From assembly GCA_029379225.1 (NCBI GenBank), contig JAQYWR010000028.1, forward strand, positions 39,414-103,413: DNA of 64,000 bases, read 5' to 3'. The notes under the pieces were generated by a model. The model did not search any database, was not told where the DNA came from, and saw nothing but the letters and a program-made list of their open reading frames with translations. The DNA is from Nostoc sp. S4 (GTDB lineage: Bacteria > Cyanobacteriota > Cyanobacteriia > Cyanobacteriales > Nostocaceae). Below, one piece after another: positions 48,712 through 58,386 of the stretch (position 1 is its first letter; every line of letters begins with the position of its first letter). The position numbers and the translations under genes are program-made.

Positions 48712-49605
48712 CTATTTAGCTTTAGGAAGGGGTTGACCAAACTCAATAATTTGGGGGTTGGGAACATTAGGGGCTGTTGGGACTGGAAATTCAGACATAC
48801 CGAAAGTAGGAATGCTATTCAATGTACCGGATTGATTTGAGAAAGAAGCAGGGGGGAGAATAAAACTAGGTTGTTCAGAGGATGTATTAGGGGTTAGGGG
48901 AGGTACAGTTACAAAAGGTTGACTTGAGTTAGTAGTTGTTGAAGGTAGCTGACTCGATATAGGGGGAGCTGTGAGTAAAGGCGGTTGTGAGTTAGGAGTA
49001 ATTACGGGTAGGTTAGTAGGTGGTTGGGAGTTAGGAGTAGTTAGGGGTGGCTTAGTCAGCGGTTGGGAGTTAGTAGTTACAACTGGTTTAGTAGGCGGTT
49101 TTTGAGGTGTTTTTTTGGCTGAAGCTGGTGAGTTTGCTGTTTTGACGGCAGTACTTTTACCAGAAATAACAGGACGTAATACCCAGCGAGTGGGGTTTTT
49201 TCGGGAAACTGGTTGCAGTTGTACCTGTTTGGGATTTACAACAGTTCCTGGTGCTAAATCTAAAACAATGCGTGTGGCCTTTTCATTGAGTTGAGAAACA
49301 CGAATGCTTTTGATGGCTCCAGAATAATTTTGTTGGGTGGTAACATAGCCTAACTTGGTATTCGGTAGATCTACAACTAGACGAGGTGGTTGGGCAAGGT
49401 AGAAATAACGAGGGGTTGTGGCTGTTGAGAGAGTGATTTCGAGCTGCTGTGTTTTCGGAGAAAAACGCCAATTATCTAACTTTGCCACTGGTGTAGCAGC
49501 AATGATGGAAGTTTCAAGAGCGATCGCTGCATAAAAACCGAATACACTAAAGCTAAGTAGCTGTTTGCTCCAGTAGTAATACCAGGTCTTTAATCTCTGA
49601 GTCAT
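48712..49605 (-). CDS. AMIN-domain protein with proline-rich tail
   Basis: Product of 297 residues. A signal peptide or anchor (about 14-37) is followed by an AMIN domain at about 40-150 (LDNWRFSPKTQQLEITLSTA, YFYLAQPPRLVVDLPNTKLG, IKSIRVSQLNEKATRIVLDL), which targets envelope proteins to peptidoglycan or secretin assemblies. No amidase domain follows; instead there is a Pro/Thr/Ser/Asn-rich tail with repeated NSQPP(L/T) units at about 175-240. Likely a periplasmic wall-associated protein; the partner is unknown. Confidence 0.82.
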   Translation of the reverse strand: MTQRLKTWYYYWSKQLLSFSVFGFYAAIALETSIIAATPVAKLDNWRFSPKTQQLEITLSTATTPRYFYLAQPPRLVVDLPNTKLGYVTTQQNYSGAIKSIRVSQLNEKATRIVLDLAPGTVVNPKQVQLQPVSRKNPTRWVLRPVISGKSTAVKTANSPASAKKTPQKPPTKPVVTTNSQPLTKPPLTTPNSQPPTNLPVITPNSQPPLLTAPPISSQLPSTTTNSSQPFVTVPPLTPNTSSEQPSFILPPASFSNQSGTLNSIPTFGMSEFPVPTAPNVPNPQIIEFGQPLPKAK

Positions 49606-49780
49606 TCTATTTATGCCTTTAATATTGAATTTTGAGAAATTTCTAGTATAAGCTATGAATTAAATTATACTTCTAACCTTTTATAGCAGAATTCAGCAGC
49701 CTCGCCGGAGACTTTGAAAGAAAGCTTTGGTCACAAATGAAGGAGATAAAGGACATGGAGAAGAATAACTCTTAATTCTT

Positions 49781-49808
49781 GTACAGACGCGATTAATTGC
49801 GTCTCTAT
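49781..49808. repeat. Degenerate 28-bp palindrome copy
   Basis: GTACAGACGCGATTAATTGC followed by GTCTCTAT, differing from the perfect palindrome at 29519-29546 at three positions. It lies in the 263-base spacer between the AMIN gene and the exported protein gene, in a stretch of TAACTC-type degenerate repeats. Confidence 0.85.
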
Positions 49809-49868
49809 TTAACTCACAACTGCCAATTGCTGACTTCTAACTCCTAACTCAGCACTCCCAATCTCCTT

Positions 49869-50375
49869 TTAATGGCTGTTAGACTTTTGAGATTCTTGAA
49901 CTTTTTCTGGTACAGCAGTAAATTTTATAGTTTGTGGAATGCTATTAAGAGTTAATTGCCCTAATGTACTACCTCTGTTGACTAATTGCATTTGAATTGT
50001 GACTGAGTTCAAAGGCTCGTTCTGGGAGTGACGAATATTACAAAGGCTTGAACTGTTAACTTTACCAGATAAATTTAACTGTTGATTTCTCAAGATGCCG
50101 ATGAGAGAATGCTTTTCGCCAGTGTCAGCATTGGCGTTTGTCGGTGAGAGAGAGGCATTTAAGTAAATACCTGACTGTTCAATATTTAACATCAGGGTAT
50201 CTGATTTTTCACAGTTGGGTAAATTTTCAGCTAGTGTTAAACGATAGCGATCGCTAAGCTTAGCAGGAGCTTTGAGATTGTTTTCTCCATAAACGGTTAC
50301 AGTTTTAAACAACAGTAAAACTGAAGCTATTGTTACTCCATAAAAAGCCAAAGATTTGAAATTGGAATAATTCAT
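49869..50375 (-). CDS. Hypothetical exported protein coupled to an antiporter
   Basis: Product of 168 residues with an N-terminal hydrophobic segment (SLAFYGVTIASVLLLFKTVT at about 9-28), probably a signal peptide or anchor. The rest looks like a beta-rich domain with two cysteines (SDT after NCEK, and SLCNIRH). Not recognised. Its ATG overlaps the stop of the antiporter gene as ATGA, so the two are probably made together. A periplasmic accessory role is conceivable but unproven. Confidence 0.7.
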   Translation of the reverse strand: MNYSNFKSLAFYGVTIASVLLLFKTVTVYGENNLKAPAKLSDRYRLTLAENLPNCEKSDTLMLNIEQSGIYLNASLSPTNANADTGEKHSLIGILRNQQLNLSGKVNSSSLCNIRHSQNEPLNSVTIQMQLVNRGSTLGQLTLNSIPQTIKFTAVPEKVQESQKSNSH

Positions 50376-52588
50376 AATCTCAACTCTTGAGTTGTTGGCT
50401 GTTGACTAATAACCTCAGGAAGCACGGAAGCCAGGTGAGCGGTGACTTGACTGTAGCGGCGGGTAATCAACAGGGAGGAGCGGCATTGGATGGCTAGCTG
50501 GTCTGTATATCTTCCTAAGGTTTGACGCTCAATACCCCAAGTGCGACTGGTACCAGCGATTGTCAAGTCTACACTTTTTGAGGCTTCGACGACGGCTTGG
50601 ATGGGATCTGGAGCTTGCACAAGTTTGATTTGTATGCGATCGCGTACACTATTCGGTAATTGCTCCATCATCATGTCCAATTCGTAACTCAATTCATCTT
50701 TGAGACGATTTTCTGGTAAAACGTGTAAAATATGCAACATACAAGTTTCATGATTGATTAGCAGTCTCAAAGCAAGTATTAATGCTAAATCATCGTGAAT
50801 ATTTGCACAATAAGGCACTAACAAGTTTTCTAATCGCTCAGCTCCCCGGTCTACAAACACTGCTACATCCACTGGTGCAGTAGTGAGAATTTGACCGACT
50901 CTTCCCCCTAAGCGGTTGCTACTAAAAGCTGGGCGATGCCATCCGACGAGAATTAAATCAACTTGGTCTAGGGCGGCAATCTGTGCTGTTTCCCGTGCGA
51001 CATTGCTGGATGTGCGAACGATGGGATGCACGTAAGAGCGGGTTTGTGGAGGTTCGAGAGTATTAATTAATTCTTCTAGCTGCTGGCGGCGTTGGGCGAT
51101 TAATCGGTCTGCTTCAACTGGGGTACTCTCGAAGGCATAGTCTTCTTCAAATTCAATCAAGCTGAGGGGATGAACAACAGCAGGTTGTCGATAATTGAGA
51201 GCGATGGCCGCTGCCAACTTTACCAAACCTTTTTGCGTATTCGGATTCGCTACTGGCACTAAAATCCGGTAGGAACGAGTGTAAGTTTCATCTTGAACAA
51301 TGGTATCTTCTGTACCTAAATCTTTTTCGGTTTCTGGTTCCGACTGTGGTTCTACAACATCTAACCTGATGAGCTTTTTCGGATATGTCCATTCCAACAG
51401 TGGTGAGGTCATAAATGTAGTTACCAGCGCCATAATTACCAGCATGGTAAATACTAAAGGAGAAATTACTCCTAACTCCAGACCAATATTTAGCACTATC
51501 AATTCGGTCAAGCCGCGAGTATTCATTAACCAACCGAGTGCCGAGGCTTCCCGTTTATTAATGCCACTGACACGAGCGGCTACATAAGTGCCAACATATT
51601 TACCTGCGATCGCCACTGCTAAAACCAATGCACACAATAGCCATAATTCTGGGCGATTGAGCAAGCCAATCTGTGTCCGCAAACCACTGTAGGCAAAAAA
51701 TATTGGCAGCAAGAATATTAGAACAAAATCTTCGGTTTTGACTGCTAATTCCCGCACTAAATCTTCATTTTTGGGCATTGCTGCTCCCAGTAAAAATGCC
51801 CCAAAAATTAAGTGAATGCCAATCAGTTCAGTGATTAGTGCTGATGCAACCACTGCCATGTAAATCCCAGCTAACAGCAATTGGCTCAGGCGTCCGGCAC
51901 GCTGGTAATGTTTGGCAAGACCTTGGAGCAACCAACGTCCTAGCGTCAGCATGAAGCTGATATAAATGATGCTGGCAATAATTGTCGGTACTGCACCAGC
52001 AAAATCGCCAGTCCGAGCAACAGCGATCGCTACTGCTAATAAACACCAAGCTGTGACATCATCTACTGCCGCACAAGTTAACGCCAATGTTCCTAAGCGG
52101 GTTCCTTGTAAATTACTCTCAGTAATGATTCGTGCCAATACTGGAAAAGCAGTAATCGACATGGCCGCACCCAAAAATAAGGCGAAGGCGGTAAACGATA
52201 CACTAGCATTAGAAACCAGGGGATAAAGCACCAGCGCTAGTAACGTTCCTAAGGAAAACGGCACCAAAATACTGACATGAGAAGTTAAAACTGCCACTTC
52301 TAGCTGACCGCTGAGGTATTTTGGATTTAGTTCTAGCCCAATCAGAAACATGAAAAATATTAGTCCCACCTGAGACAAAACATTTAGAAAAGGAATAGTT
52401 TCTGGTGGAAATAAGGTAACTGCTACATGGGGAGCTACTAAACCAAATAAAGATGGGCCAAGCATAATCCCGGCAACAATTTCACCAATTACCAGCGGTT
52501 GCTTAATAGAACGAAATCCTAGCCCTACTAGCCGTGAAAGTCCAATAACAATCAGTATCTCAACCAGAACGAGAATAACTGTGTGCAT
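50372..52588 (-). CDS. CPA2 cation/proton antiporter with C-terminal universal-stress region
   Basis: Product of 738 residues. Residues 1-400 form a KefB/NhaS-type membrane domain of about 12 helices, with GEIVAGIMLGPSLFGL, the core ALTCAAVDDVTAWCLLAVAI (paired acidic residues) and MNTRGLTELIVLNIGLELGV. Residues about 435-720 are soluble and resemble universal stress protein repeats (RILVPVANPNTQKGLVKLAA, LLVPYCANIHDDLALILAL), possibly binding nucleotide. Probably moves Na+ or K+ against protons, with the soluble half regulating. The ion is not determinable. Confidence 0.85.
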   Translation of the reverse strand: MHTVILVLVEILIVIGLSRLVGLGFRSIKQPLVIGEIVAGIMLGPSLFGLVAPHVAVTLFPPETIPFLNVLSQVGLIFFMFLIGLELNPKYLSGQLEVAVLTSHVSILVPFSLGTLLALVLYPLVSNASVSFTAFALFLGAAMSITAFPVLARIITESNLQGTRLGTLALTCAAVDDVTAWCLLAVAIAVARTGDFAGAVPTIIASIIYISFMLTLGRWLLQGLAKHYQRAGRLSQLLLAGIYMAVVASALITELIGIHLIFGAFLLGAAMPKNEDLVRELAVKTEDFVLIFLLPIFFAYSGLRTQIGLLNRPELWLLCALVLAVAIAGKYVGTYVAARVSGINKREASALGWLMNTRGLTELIVLNIGLELGVISPLVFTMLVIMALVTTFMTSPLLEWTYPKKLIRLDVVEPQSEPETEKDLGTEDTIVQDETYTRSYRILVPVANPNTQKGLVKLAAAIALNYRQPAVVHPLSLIEFEEDYAFESTPVEADRLIAQRRQQLEELINTLEPPQTRSYVHPIVRTSSNVARETAQIAALDQVDLILVGWHRPAFSSNRLGGRVGQILTTAPVDVAVFVDRGAERLENLLVPYCANIHDDLALILALRLLINHETCMLHILHVLPENRLKDELSYELDMMMEQLPNSVRDRIQIKLVQAPDPIQAVVEASKSVDLTIAGTSRTWGIERQTLGRYTDQLAIQCRSSLLITRRYSQVTAHLASVLPEVISQQPTTQELRL

Positions 52589-53113
52589 GGTTTCCTCAAA
52601 AGTAACTATCTGGTTTCACTAAGATAATTGTTTATTAGACTGGAAAATGTCAACCCCTGCTCTTACAGATCAGACTGTATAAACTAGGAATTCAAAAAAA
52701 GCAAATTCAGCCATTAACATCTGAATCAATCAATTTCTCGGCTTATACGATTAATTATGAATTACGAATTATCAGAGTAAGTTTATCAAATGTACTCAAG
52801 ATGAATTTGCCTTTATTTGTAATCTGAGTTGCTGTTAGTAGCAAAGAAAGGGAGATAAAGGAGAATAACTTCTAAGTCTTAACTCTTAACTCAAACTCAG
52901 CACTGCTCAACACTCTGTTGGCACAGCCTAACAAGAGAAGAAAGCTAATACCAATTTAAAATAAGAATGTGACAGATGTATGGTTAGGGGCGTACAGCTG
53001 TACGCATCTACAGCCGATTGATATATTGCAAATATTTTTGAGAATGGTATAAGGGATTTCCAGAAAATAAATTATCTCTGTTGTGGGGTGGGACGGAAAG
53101 CCCGCCCTGAATA

Positions 53114-53139
53114 TGGGATGGGTGAGGACACCCATCCCA
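53114..53139. repeat. Perfect 11-bp hairpin
   Basis: TGGGATGGGTG and CACCCATCCCA pair perfectly around AGGA, followed by A6. A second G-rich inverted segment (GGGACGG.../CCGCCC) lies just upstream at 53088-53107. Confidence 0.8.
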
Positions 53140-53183
53140 CAAAAAATATAGAATGTTTTTTATTTTGAAGTCCCTAATAACAC

Positions 53184-53215
53184 TGGCTCAACGCCTCACT
53201 ACCGTTAACAGCACT
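53184..53215. repeat. Spacer copy of the repeat found inside recO
   Basis: TGGCTCAACGCCTCACTACC then GTTAACAGCACT, closely matching the consensus of the three recO-internal copies at 12345-12442. Confidence 0.8.
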
Positions 53216-53273
53216 GGATACTTTGCTGTAGTTAGTATCAAGAATTGATTCTTATTTTTCTGTATAGATGTGC

Positions 53274-54563
53274 TTAGACGGGAAATTTTTCATAGCTTGT
53301 ACCGTGCAACAAAAAGGCAATCAGCGGAGATGCCATGAGTGTAGTAACTACAGCCATAATAACCATGATAGTGAATAAAGTAGGGGTGATTATACCTTGT
53401 TCAAGACCAATATTGAGGATAATTAACTCCATTAAACCGCGAGCATTCATCAGAGCGCCGATAGTTGCTGATTCGCGCCAATTTTCTCCTGCTAATTTTG
53501 CTGCTAACATACAAGCAATGCCTTTACCAAGAATTGCGATCGCTACAACTAAGCAGGTAATTCCCCATAATGCAGGTGTGTTTACTAGTCCGATTTGAGT
53601 GTTTAATCCAGAAAAGACAAAAAATATCGGCAACAAAAAAGAAGTAGTGAAAAACTCTGTATATTGGCGAATTTGTTGGGCAAACTCTCCACGTGGTGTT
53701 ATTGCTCCCAATACAAATGCACCGAATATTGCATAGATACCTGTGATATCGGTAAACCAGGCACAAAACATCAAAATTATTAACAATAAAGTCAGTGTTT
53801 GTCTGTTCACACCCGCATCACGTTTTGTCATGCGCGTGAAAACTTTAAGTCCACGTTGTCCGATAAAAATTGCAAATAACACGTAGCAAATGCCACCACC
53901 AATTGCTAGTATGGCAATGTTGATGGAGTTTTTCACACTAGCAAGCACGATCGCCAGCAAACACCAAGCAACTCCATCATCTACCGATGCTGCGCCTAAA
54001 GCCAAAGTCCCGAAGCGAGTTTGTGCAAGTCCGCGTTCGTAAAGAATGCGAGCTAACATCGGAAAAGCGGTAATAGTCATCGATGCACCTAGATATAAAG
54101 CCGCTGACCAAGGCACTACTTTTGGTTGAAAGAAATTGCCATTGTGATATAACCAAAAAGAGGCGATCGCTCCTAAAATAAACGGAGTAATAATTCCGGC
54201 AGCAGATAACAAGCCTGCACTTTTGATATGGTGTTTTAAGAGTTTTGTATTGAACTCTAAACCAATCAAAAACATATAAATTACTAACCCAATTTGACTG
54301 ATAGCATATAAAATCGACATCGATGGATTGGGTATCTTATCTCCTAAAGCAGTGATAATTGGCAGCTTAGGGAATAGCCATTGCTGAAAATTTGGTGCAA
54401 TCAAACCTAAAAATGATGGTCCTAGCATCACACCTGCAATCATTTCGCAAACAACATCAGTTTGACCAAGATAGCGGCGTCCTAAAATCGTGATGATGCG
54501 ACAAGTAGCCAAAATTAGCGTGAGTTGCAGAAATAGCTGAATAACTAGTTCAAAATTCGACAT
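53274..54563 (-). CDS. CPA2 cation/proton antiporter, membrane domain only
   Basis: Product of 429 residues with about 12 membrane helices. EMIAGVMLGPSFLGLIAPNF, the core LGAASVDDGVAWCLLAIVLA with its paired acidic residues, and MNARGLMELIILNIGLEQGI mirror the larger antiporter at 50372. It lacks the C-terminal universal-stress region. Probably a Na+ or K+/H+ exchanger; the substrate is unknown. The two genes are tandem paralogues separated by a repeat-rich spacer. Confidence 0.85.
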   Translation of the reverse strand: MSNFELVIQLFLQLTLILATCRIITILGRRYLGQTDVVCEMIAGVMLGPSFLGLIAPNFQQWLFPKLPIITALGDKIPNPSMSILYAISQIGLVIYMFLIGLEFNTKLLKHHIKSAGLLSAAGIITPFILGAIASFWLYHNGNFFQPKVVPWSAALYLGASMTITAFPMLARILYERGLAQTRFGTLALGAASVDDGVAWCLLAIVLASVKNSINIAILAIGGGICYVLFAIFIGQRGLKVFTRMTKRDAGVNRQTLTLLLIILMFCAWFTDITGIYAIFGAFVLGAITPRGEFAQQIRQYTEFFTTSFLLPIFFVFSGLNTQIGLVNTPALWGITCLVVAIAILGKGIACMLAAKLAGENWRESATIGALMNARGLMELIILNIGLEQGIITPTLFTIMVIMAVVTTLMASPLIAFLLHGTSYEKFPV

Positions 54564-55027
54564 TGTACTTTATATAAGTAGAAATTAAAATTGAAAACTT
54601 TTAGAGACGTTTAAGAAGTATAAAATACTCGCTTGATTTTCCTCCAAAAAAATATCTTTTCCAGGTTATACCTGGAAATATCCTTGATTGCAGCTTTAGC
54701 ATGAGTTAAAAAAACAGCAACTTGCTGTTGGTGTTAATGTCTTATGCTTGAAATTGAAGTCAATGATAATACAAGTATATTTTTATTAATACAGTAATGC
54801 CTATTCGTGTCAAATTCAGCAATTGTGAATAGATTTTTAGATAAACGTAGCCCATTTTTATGAGCTAAGAGAAAAACTACGATGAGCTTATGCTCCTTGT
54901 TTTGTCATCTGTGTAGATAGAATTCATTTTCTTTGAATACAAAGGCAGGGCAGCACATTAGTACTGCCTATTTACAAATACAAGTATTTATAAATGCAGA
55001 TAAAGTTTTATTATCAAAAGTTACGAA
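54564..55027. other. AT-rich spacer upstream of antiporter
   Basis: About 460 bases, AT-rich, with no gene recognised. It should contain the promoter of the 53274-54563 antiporter and the 3' flank of the following membrane-protein gene. No strong repeat was found. Confidence 0.5.
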
Positions 55028-55462
55028 TTATAACCACTGTCCACCCCGAAAACGCCAACGGAGAAAGATAATTCGCATCAGGCTTTGAGAAGTAATAAAA
55101 ACTGCTAACCACACAACGCTATAGTGCAATAAAAAATCTATTGGTGACAGTTCTTCCTTTGGTAATGGTATTGGTAAGAAGCCAAACACTTTGATTCCAC
55201 AGAACACAAAAATGAATTCCCAAACACCAGCTAAAAGTTGATAAATTGCCGGCCAATCCCTGTCCCAGCGAAATTTTTGGAGATAGTTATAAAGCACATC
55301 CCAACCTAAGCCAAAGACAGCGATATAACCAAGTATCCAAAAATAAACTGAGTTAGCACCAGAGCCAATCAAACCTATTGCAAAGGGTAAAGATACGAGT
55401 ACGCCTACAGTTGCAAGTAATAATAATCGAGTTTGCCAGCGACCAAATAAAGTTGGTGTCAT
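55028..55462 (-). CDS. Hypothetical integral membrane protein
   Basis: Product of 144 residues with four likely membrane helices (about 11-31, 38-58, 74-93 and 108-128). Charged loops FRWDRDWPAIYQLLAGVWEF and a C-terminal RIIFLRWRFRGGQWL lie between and after them. Not recognised; it looks like conserved cyanobacterial membrane proteins of unknown function. It is not tightly linked to either neighbour. Confidence 0.7.
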   Translation of the reverse strand: MTPTLFGRWQTRLLLLATVGVLVSLPFAIGLIGSGANSVYFWILGYIAVFGLGWDVLYNYLQKFRWDRDWPAIYQLLAGVWEFIFVFCGIKVFGFLPIPLPKEELSPIDFLLHYSVVWLAVFITSQSLMRIIFLRWRFRGGQWL

Positions 55463-55786
55463 GAGTCGAGAGTGGGGAAGTTAGGAATCTAAATAATACG
55501 AATTATTCGGTCAATCATTTTTGAGTTGAGATTTTAATTTCAACTCAAAATCAGGCGTTGCACTGTCAGCATACTAAGGGTACAACCTAAAATCTCAAAT
55601 TTGCATGGTTTTAGAGGTTGTTTTAAAAGTGGTTGACTGTGGTTTTAGTCACATTTTTACCTCCCTTAATCCCTCTTGAGAAAGGGGGGAGACTAGACAA
55701 TTTAGTTCCCTCCCCTTTATAAGAGGAGGGTCAGGGTGGGGTAAAAAAATATTTGGTACACTACTACAGACTTTTCAAACATTCTC
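55463..55786. other. Spacer with long G/C-rich inverted element
   Basis: About 320 bases. No gene; the right two thirds is the inverted element listed at 55659-55741. Confidence 0.5.
55659..55741. repeat. Inverted C/G-rich spacer element
   Basis: CCTCCCTTAATCCCTCTT at the left faces AAGAGGAGGGTCAGGGTGGG at the right, with inner arms AAAGGGGGGAG and CTCCCCTTT. It resembles the CCCTCACCCTAAATCCC element at 63727 in style. Followed by A7. No coding function seen. Confidence 0.75.
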
Positions 55787-56476
55787 TTAGGTAGTAATCA
55801 AATTCAGAGAGTGATAATTTGCAATAGCATCCCAATTTATTACATCTTCTAACAAGGCTTGATAACCTAATGTATTGGGATGTAGTCCGTCATCACTCAA
55901 ACGTTTGATCCGCCAAGCCTCACCGCGTTCCATCCATTTATCAAAAATATCCAAATAGGGAATTTGCCGTTTATGACAAGCAATGCGAGTTGCTTGTTTG
56001 TAACGATACTGATCCGCATGATTATAGTAAAAACAATCTAAAAATGGCATCTTAGCTTCATCCACTGGCACCATACCGACAAACAACACAGGACAGAGTT
56101 GCTGTGCCAAATCTAACAGAGAAGCGATTTCTTTTTCAAATAGGTTAAAATCTGTGTAACTTCGTCCATCAGCACGCGCTAAACGCGCTGAATCATTCAC
56201 GCCTACTGATAAAATAATCAAGTCGGGAACGCGATTTCGCAGTTCACCGCGATGGCGAAATTCAACTTCAAGCCTTTGGGCTACTTGTTGGGTGCGATCG
56301 CCCCTGACGCCTAAATTATAAAGAACATGACCAGCACTATCCGGCAACATCCACCATCGCCGTAGTTGTTCAATCCAACCCCCTTTTTCCGGGTCGCCAA
56401 ATCCATATATTAAGCTGTCCCCCAGTGCGACAATCTTCATAGGCTGAAAGTGTTTTGGTCGTACAGACAGCTGCAT
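55787..56476 (-). CDS. SGNH/GDSL hydrolase
   Basis: Esterase/lipase-like protein of about 229 residues. Block I is VALGDSLIYGFGD (nucleophile serine), block III is LSVGVNDSARLAR (GxND) and block V is DGLHPNTLGYQ with the catalytic Asp and His. It is a cytoplasmic type with no signal peptide. Possible starts are 56503, 56476 and 56440; the fold begins at MKIVALGDSL (56440), so the extra residues are optional. The substrate is unknown. Confidence 0.85.
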   Translation of the reverse strand: MQLSVRPKHFQPMKIVALGDSLIYGFGDPEKGGWIEQLRRWWMLPDSAGHVLYNLGVRGDRTQQVAQRLEVEFRHRGELRNRVPDLIILSVGVNDSARLARADGRSYTDFNLFEKEIASLLDLAQQLCPVLFVGMVPVDEAKMPFLDCFYYNHADQYRYKQATRIACHKRQIPYLDIFDKWMERGEAWRIKRLSDDGLHPNTLGYQALLEDVINWDAIANYHSLNLITT

Positions 56477-56503
56477 TGAGGAAGATGGTGAAAATGTGTG
56501 CAT

Positions 56504-57238
56504 TTAAAAACTATATTTTATATCTTTTCAAGATTCTATACATTTCTATACCATACACGGCTATCTTTTAAGATCCAGACATCTATGTGGTTTCTACTTG
56601 TTGATGTGGTTGTCAGGTTAATTATTGGCGGACTTGCGCCTTCGAGGCTCAAGTTTCAGCTTGGTACTCAAGATAGCCTAGCGATCGCCTGATATTTCAC
56701 TTGATTCTAGGTATGAGCGGACAATTACATTTCCCGGAGCGTACAAATCGAACCGCTTGAGGCGCAGAAGATACAGAGCAACAAGCAATAAACAGCGATC
56801 GCCCAAAGCACAAGCTATAAGCAAAACGCTTGGCTGCTCTAAGCTTGATAATTAAATTTTAACCCTATTAATTTAGTTTAACTATTTTGGCAACTACCTT
56901 TAGATAGATAGGGTAAACCCTATGTGGTTTAGAATCGCAAATCCCTTACTAGTCATGAAAATTCCACACCTCATATCTAAAAAACTCCACACTATATTTT
57001 ATTTATTTTGTCAATATGTAATCCCCAGAATTACCTACTAAATCTACAAGGCCTTCTCTAGACTGAATGTAAACTCATGCTTGTAGTAGAAGTAATTATG
57101 ATTTTGTAAATGTCATCATGTATATGTTCTCAAACAATAAATAGTTGCTGTTGTCCAAACGAAAAAATCAGATTTTCTCTGACTCCAGTAACTTTGAACT
57201 TTATTCAATTGTTTGATGTTTTGAGAAGGTAATAGATA
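56504..57238. other. Spacer upstream of the glycine-rich protein gene
   Basis: About 735 bases. A short plus-strand frame (56498-56692) has no support. HIP1 sites occur near 56681 and 56797. The last 250 bases, AT-rich, should carry the promoter of the gene at 57239. Nothing else was recognised. Confidence 0.5.
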
Positions 57239-57634
57239 ATGAATGCAATTTTAAAACGTACACTTTTACCCAGCCTGATGGCTGCAAGTCTAGCCGGTGT
57301 TACTTTAGCACCCGTTAAACCGGCTGCTGCTGACGATCAAGTACTGCGTGATATCGGTATTGGTGCTGCGACCAATGTAGTGACCGGAGCTATTAGAGGG
57401 AATGGTGGTGTACTAGGTAATGCTGTTAAAGGTGGTGCCACTGGTGCAGCCGTCAACGGTGCAAATGGACTCAGAAGGAACCGTCACCGGAGTGCGGTTC
57501 AAGATGTCGGAGTCGGTGCAGGCGCTAGCGCATTGACCGGCGTAATCACTGGCGATCGTAGAGATACCCTTGGTAACGCTATTGATGGCGCCGCTGTGGG
57601 TGGAGCAATCCATCTCCTCACCAATGGTAAATAA
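57239..57634 (+). CDS. Exported glycine-zipper-like protein with internal duplication
   Basis: Product of 131 residues. A signal peptide (about 1-31, KRTLLPSLMAASLAGVTLAP then AAA-DD) precedes two homologous halves: DIGIGAATNVVTGAIRGNGG...LGNAVKGGATGAAVNG and DVGVGAGASALTGVITGDRR...LGNAIDGAAVGGAIH. The Gly/Ala-every-fourth-residue spacing suggests glycine-zipper membrane-interacting helices. The function is unknown; likely envelope-associated. GAGAAGG before the ATG is a good ribosome binding site. Confidence 0.8.
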   Translation: MNAILKRTLLPSLMAASLAGVTLAPVKPAAADDQVLRDIGIGAATNVVTGAIRGNGGVLGNAVKGGATGAAVNGANGLRRNRHRSAVQDVGVGAGASALTGVITGDRRDTLGNAIDGAAVGGAIHLLTNGK

Positions 57635-57697
57635 TTCCTACTACCGATAAGATTAGGAATTTAGCTATAATTTCTCTCCTTTTTGGATGAGCAAATT

Positions 57698-57730
57698 CAA
57701 CCCCTCTTTCTTAGTCAGAAAGAGGGGTTG
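57698..57730 (+). terminator. Strong hairpin after the glycine-rich protein gene
   Basis: CAACCCCTCTTTCT and AGAAAGAGGGGTTG pair perfectly over 14 bases around TAGTC, about 65 bases past the stop codon. The tail TCTGGTTAGATTTAT is only weakly T-rich. Confidence 0.75.
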
Positions 57731-57793
57731 TCTGGTTAGATTTATATTAAGATAGATGTCACTGTTAAGTTGAGATTTACTTAATAGTAAACT

Positions 57794-57991
57794 CTAACCC
57801 TTTAATGCCTTTCTAAAGTTTCGACGATAGGATTGATTAGTAATAAATAAAGCTGGCCATAACAAAGCTAAACCAATGCGATTGGTCAAACTTGGATTAA
57901 AATTAGTCCGCGCAAACCCATTCCAAAACTTCCAAGCGCCACCTACATAAACCACTGCTAAGACAAAAAGAATAAAGTTCATTCTCATCAA
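57794..57991 (-). CDS. Small conserved membrane protein
   Basis: Product of 65 residues (63 from the third codon). One clear N-terminal membrane helix (MNFILFVLAVVYVGGAWKFW) is followed by a second hydrophobic stretch GLALLWPALFI and a basic end SYRRNFRKALKG. It looks like a small cyanobacterial protein of unknown function. The size and codon use support a real gene despite its length. Confidence 0.7.
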   Translation of the reverse strand: MMRMNFILFVLAVVYVGGAWKFWNGFARTNFNPSLTNRIGLALLWPALFITNQSYRRNFRKALKG

Positions 57992-58386
57992 CTCCGTTAG
58001 TCACTGACAGAATTTCAATTAAGTTTTACTACACAAGATAAGCAGTTTATAACCAATACCAAGAAGGTATGAATAAACTCCTAGTCTCTGACATTTAAGT
58101 CAGTTAACGACACATTCTCATATTCCAGTGTAAAGTAGCTTTAGCGATCGCAGCTAGTTATCAGTAGTGGTAAAGCTAGTCAAAGGATATAAAAGCTTGA
58201 TTTTTGGGTGTGGCAATACATTCTGCTTGTAGAACAAACAAGCCTTTATTTTCTAAGACAGAATAGCGCTGTAAAACGCCTAAGATAGCAGGATTAGTTC
58301 CTTGCTGTAGTTTTAATGAAATATCTTTTACTATGGATTACCCTAATCTCTGCTTGAAAACTCCAAAACTCTTTGGCGTATTATCC
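57992..58386. other. Spacer with a possible gene remnant
   Basis: About 395 bases. On the minus strand, 58331 to 58176 reads as an open stretch of about 50 codons (VKDISLKLQQGTNPAILGVL, QRYSVLENKGLFVLQAECIA, then a stop) without a good start codon. It may be the 3' end of a decayed gene. No function is assigned. Confidence 0.4.

Larger units (their letters stand above)
52589..53273. other. Repeat-rich spacer between the two antiporter genes
   Basis: About 685 bases without a credible gene. It contains a 16-bp palindrome GCGTACAGCTGTACGC at 52990-53005, a GGGATGGGTG/CACCCATCCC hairpin at 53115-53138, and a copy of the recO-type repeat at 53184-53215. The promoter of the larger antiporter should lie near its left end. 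Confidence 0.6.

Noticed and set aside
56498..56692. Short plus-strand open frame
   Set aside because: Overlaps the SGNH hydrolase start region, has no supporting signal, and gives a low-complexity peptide.
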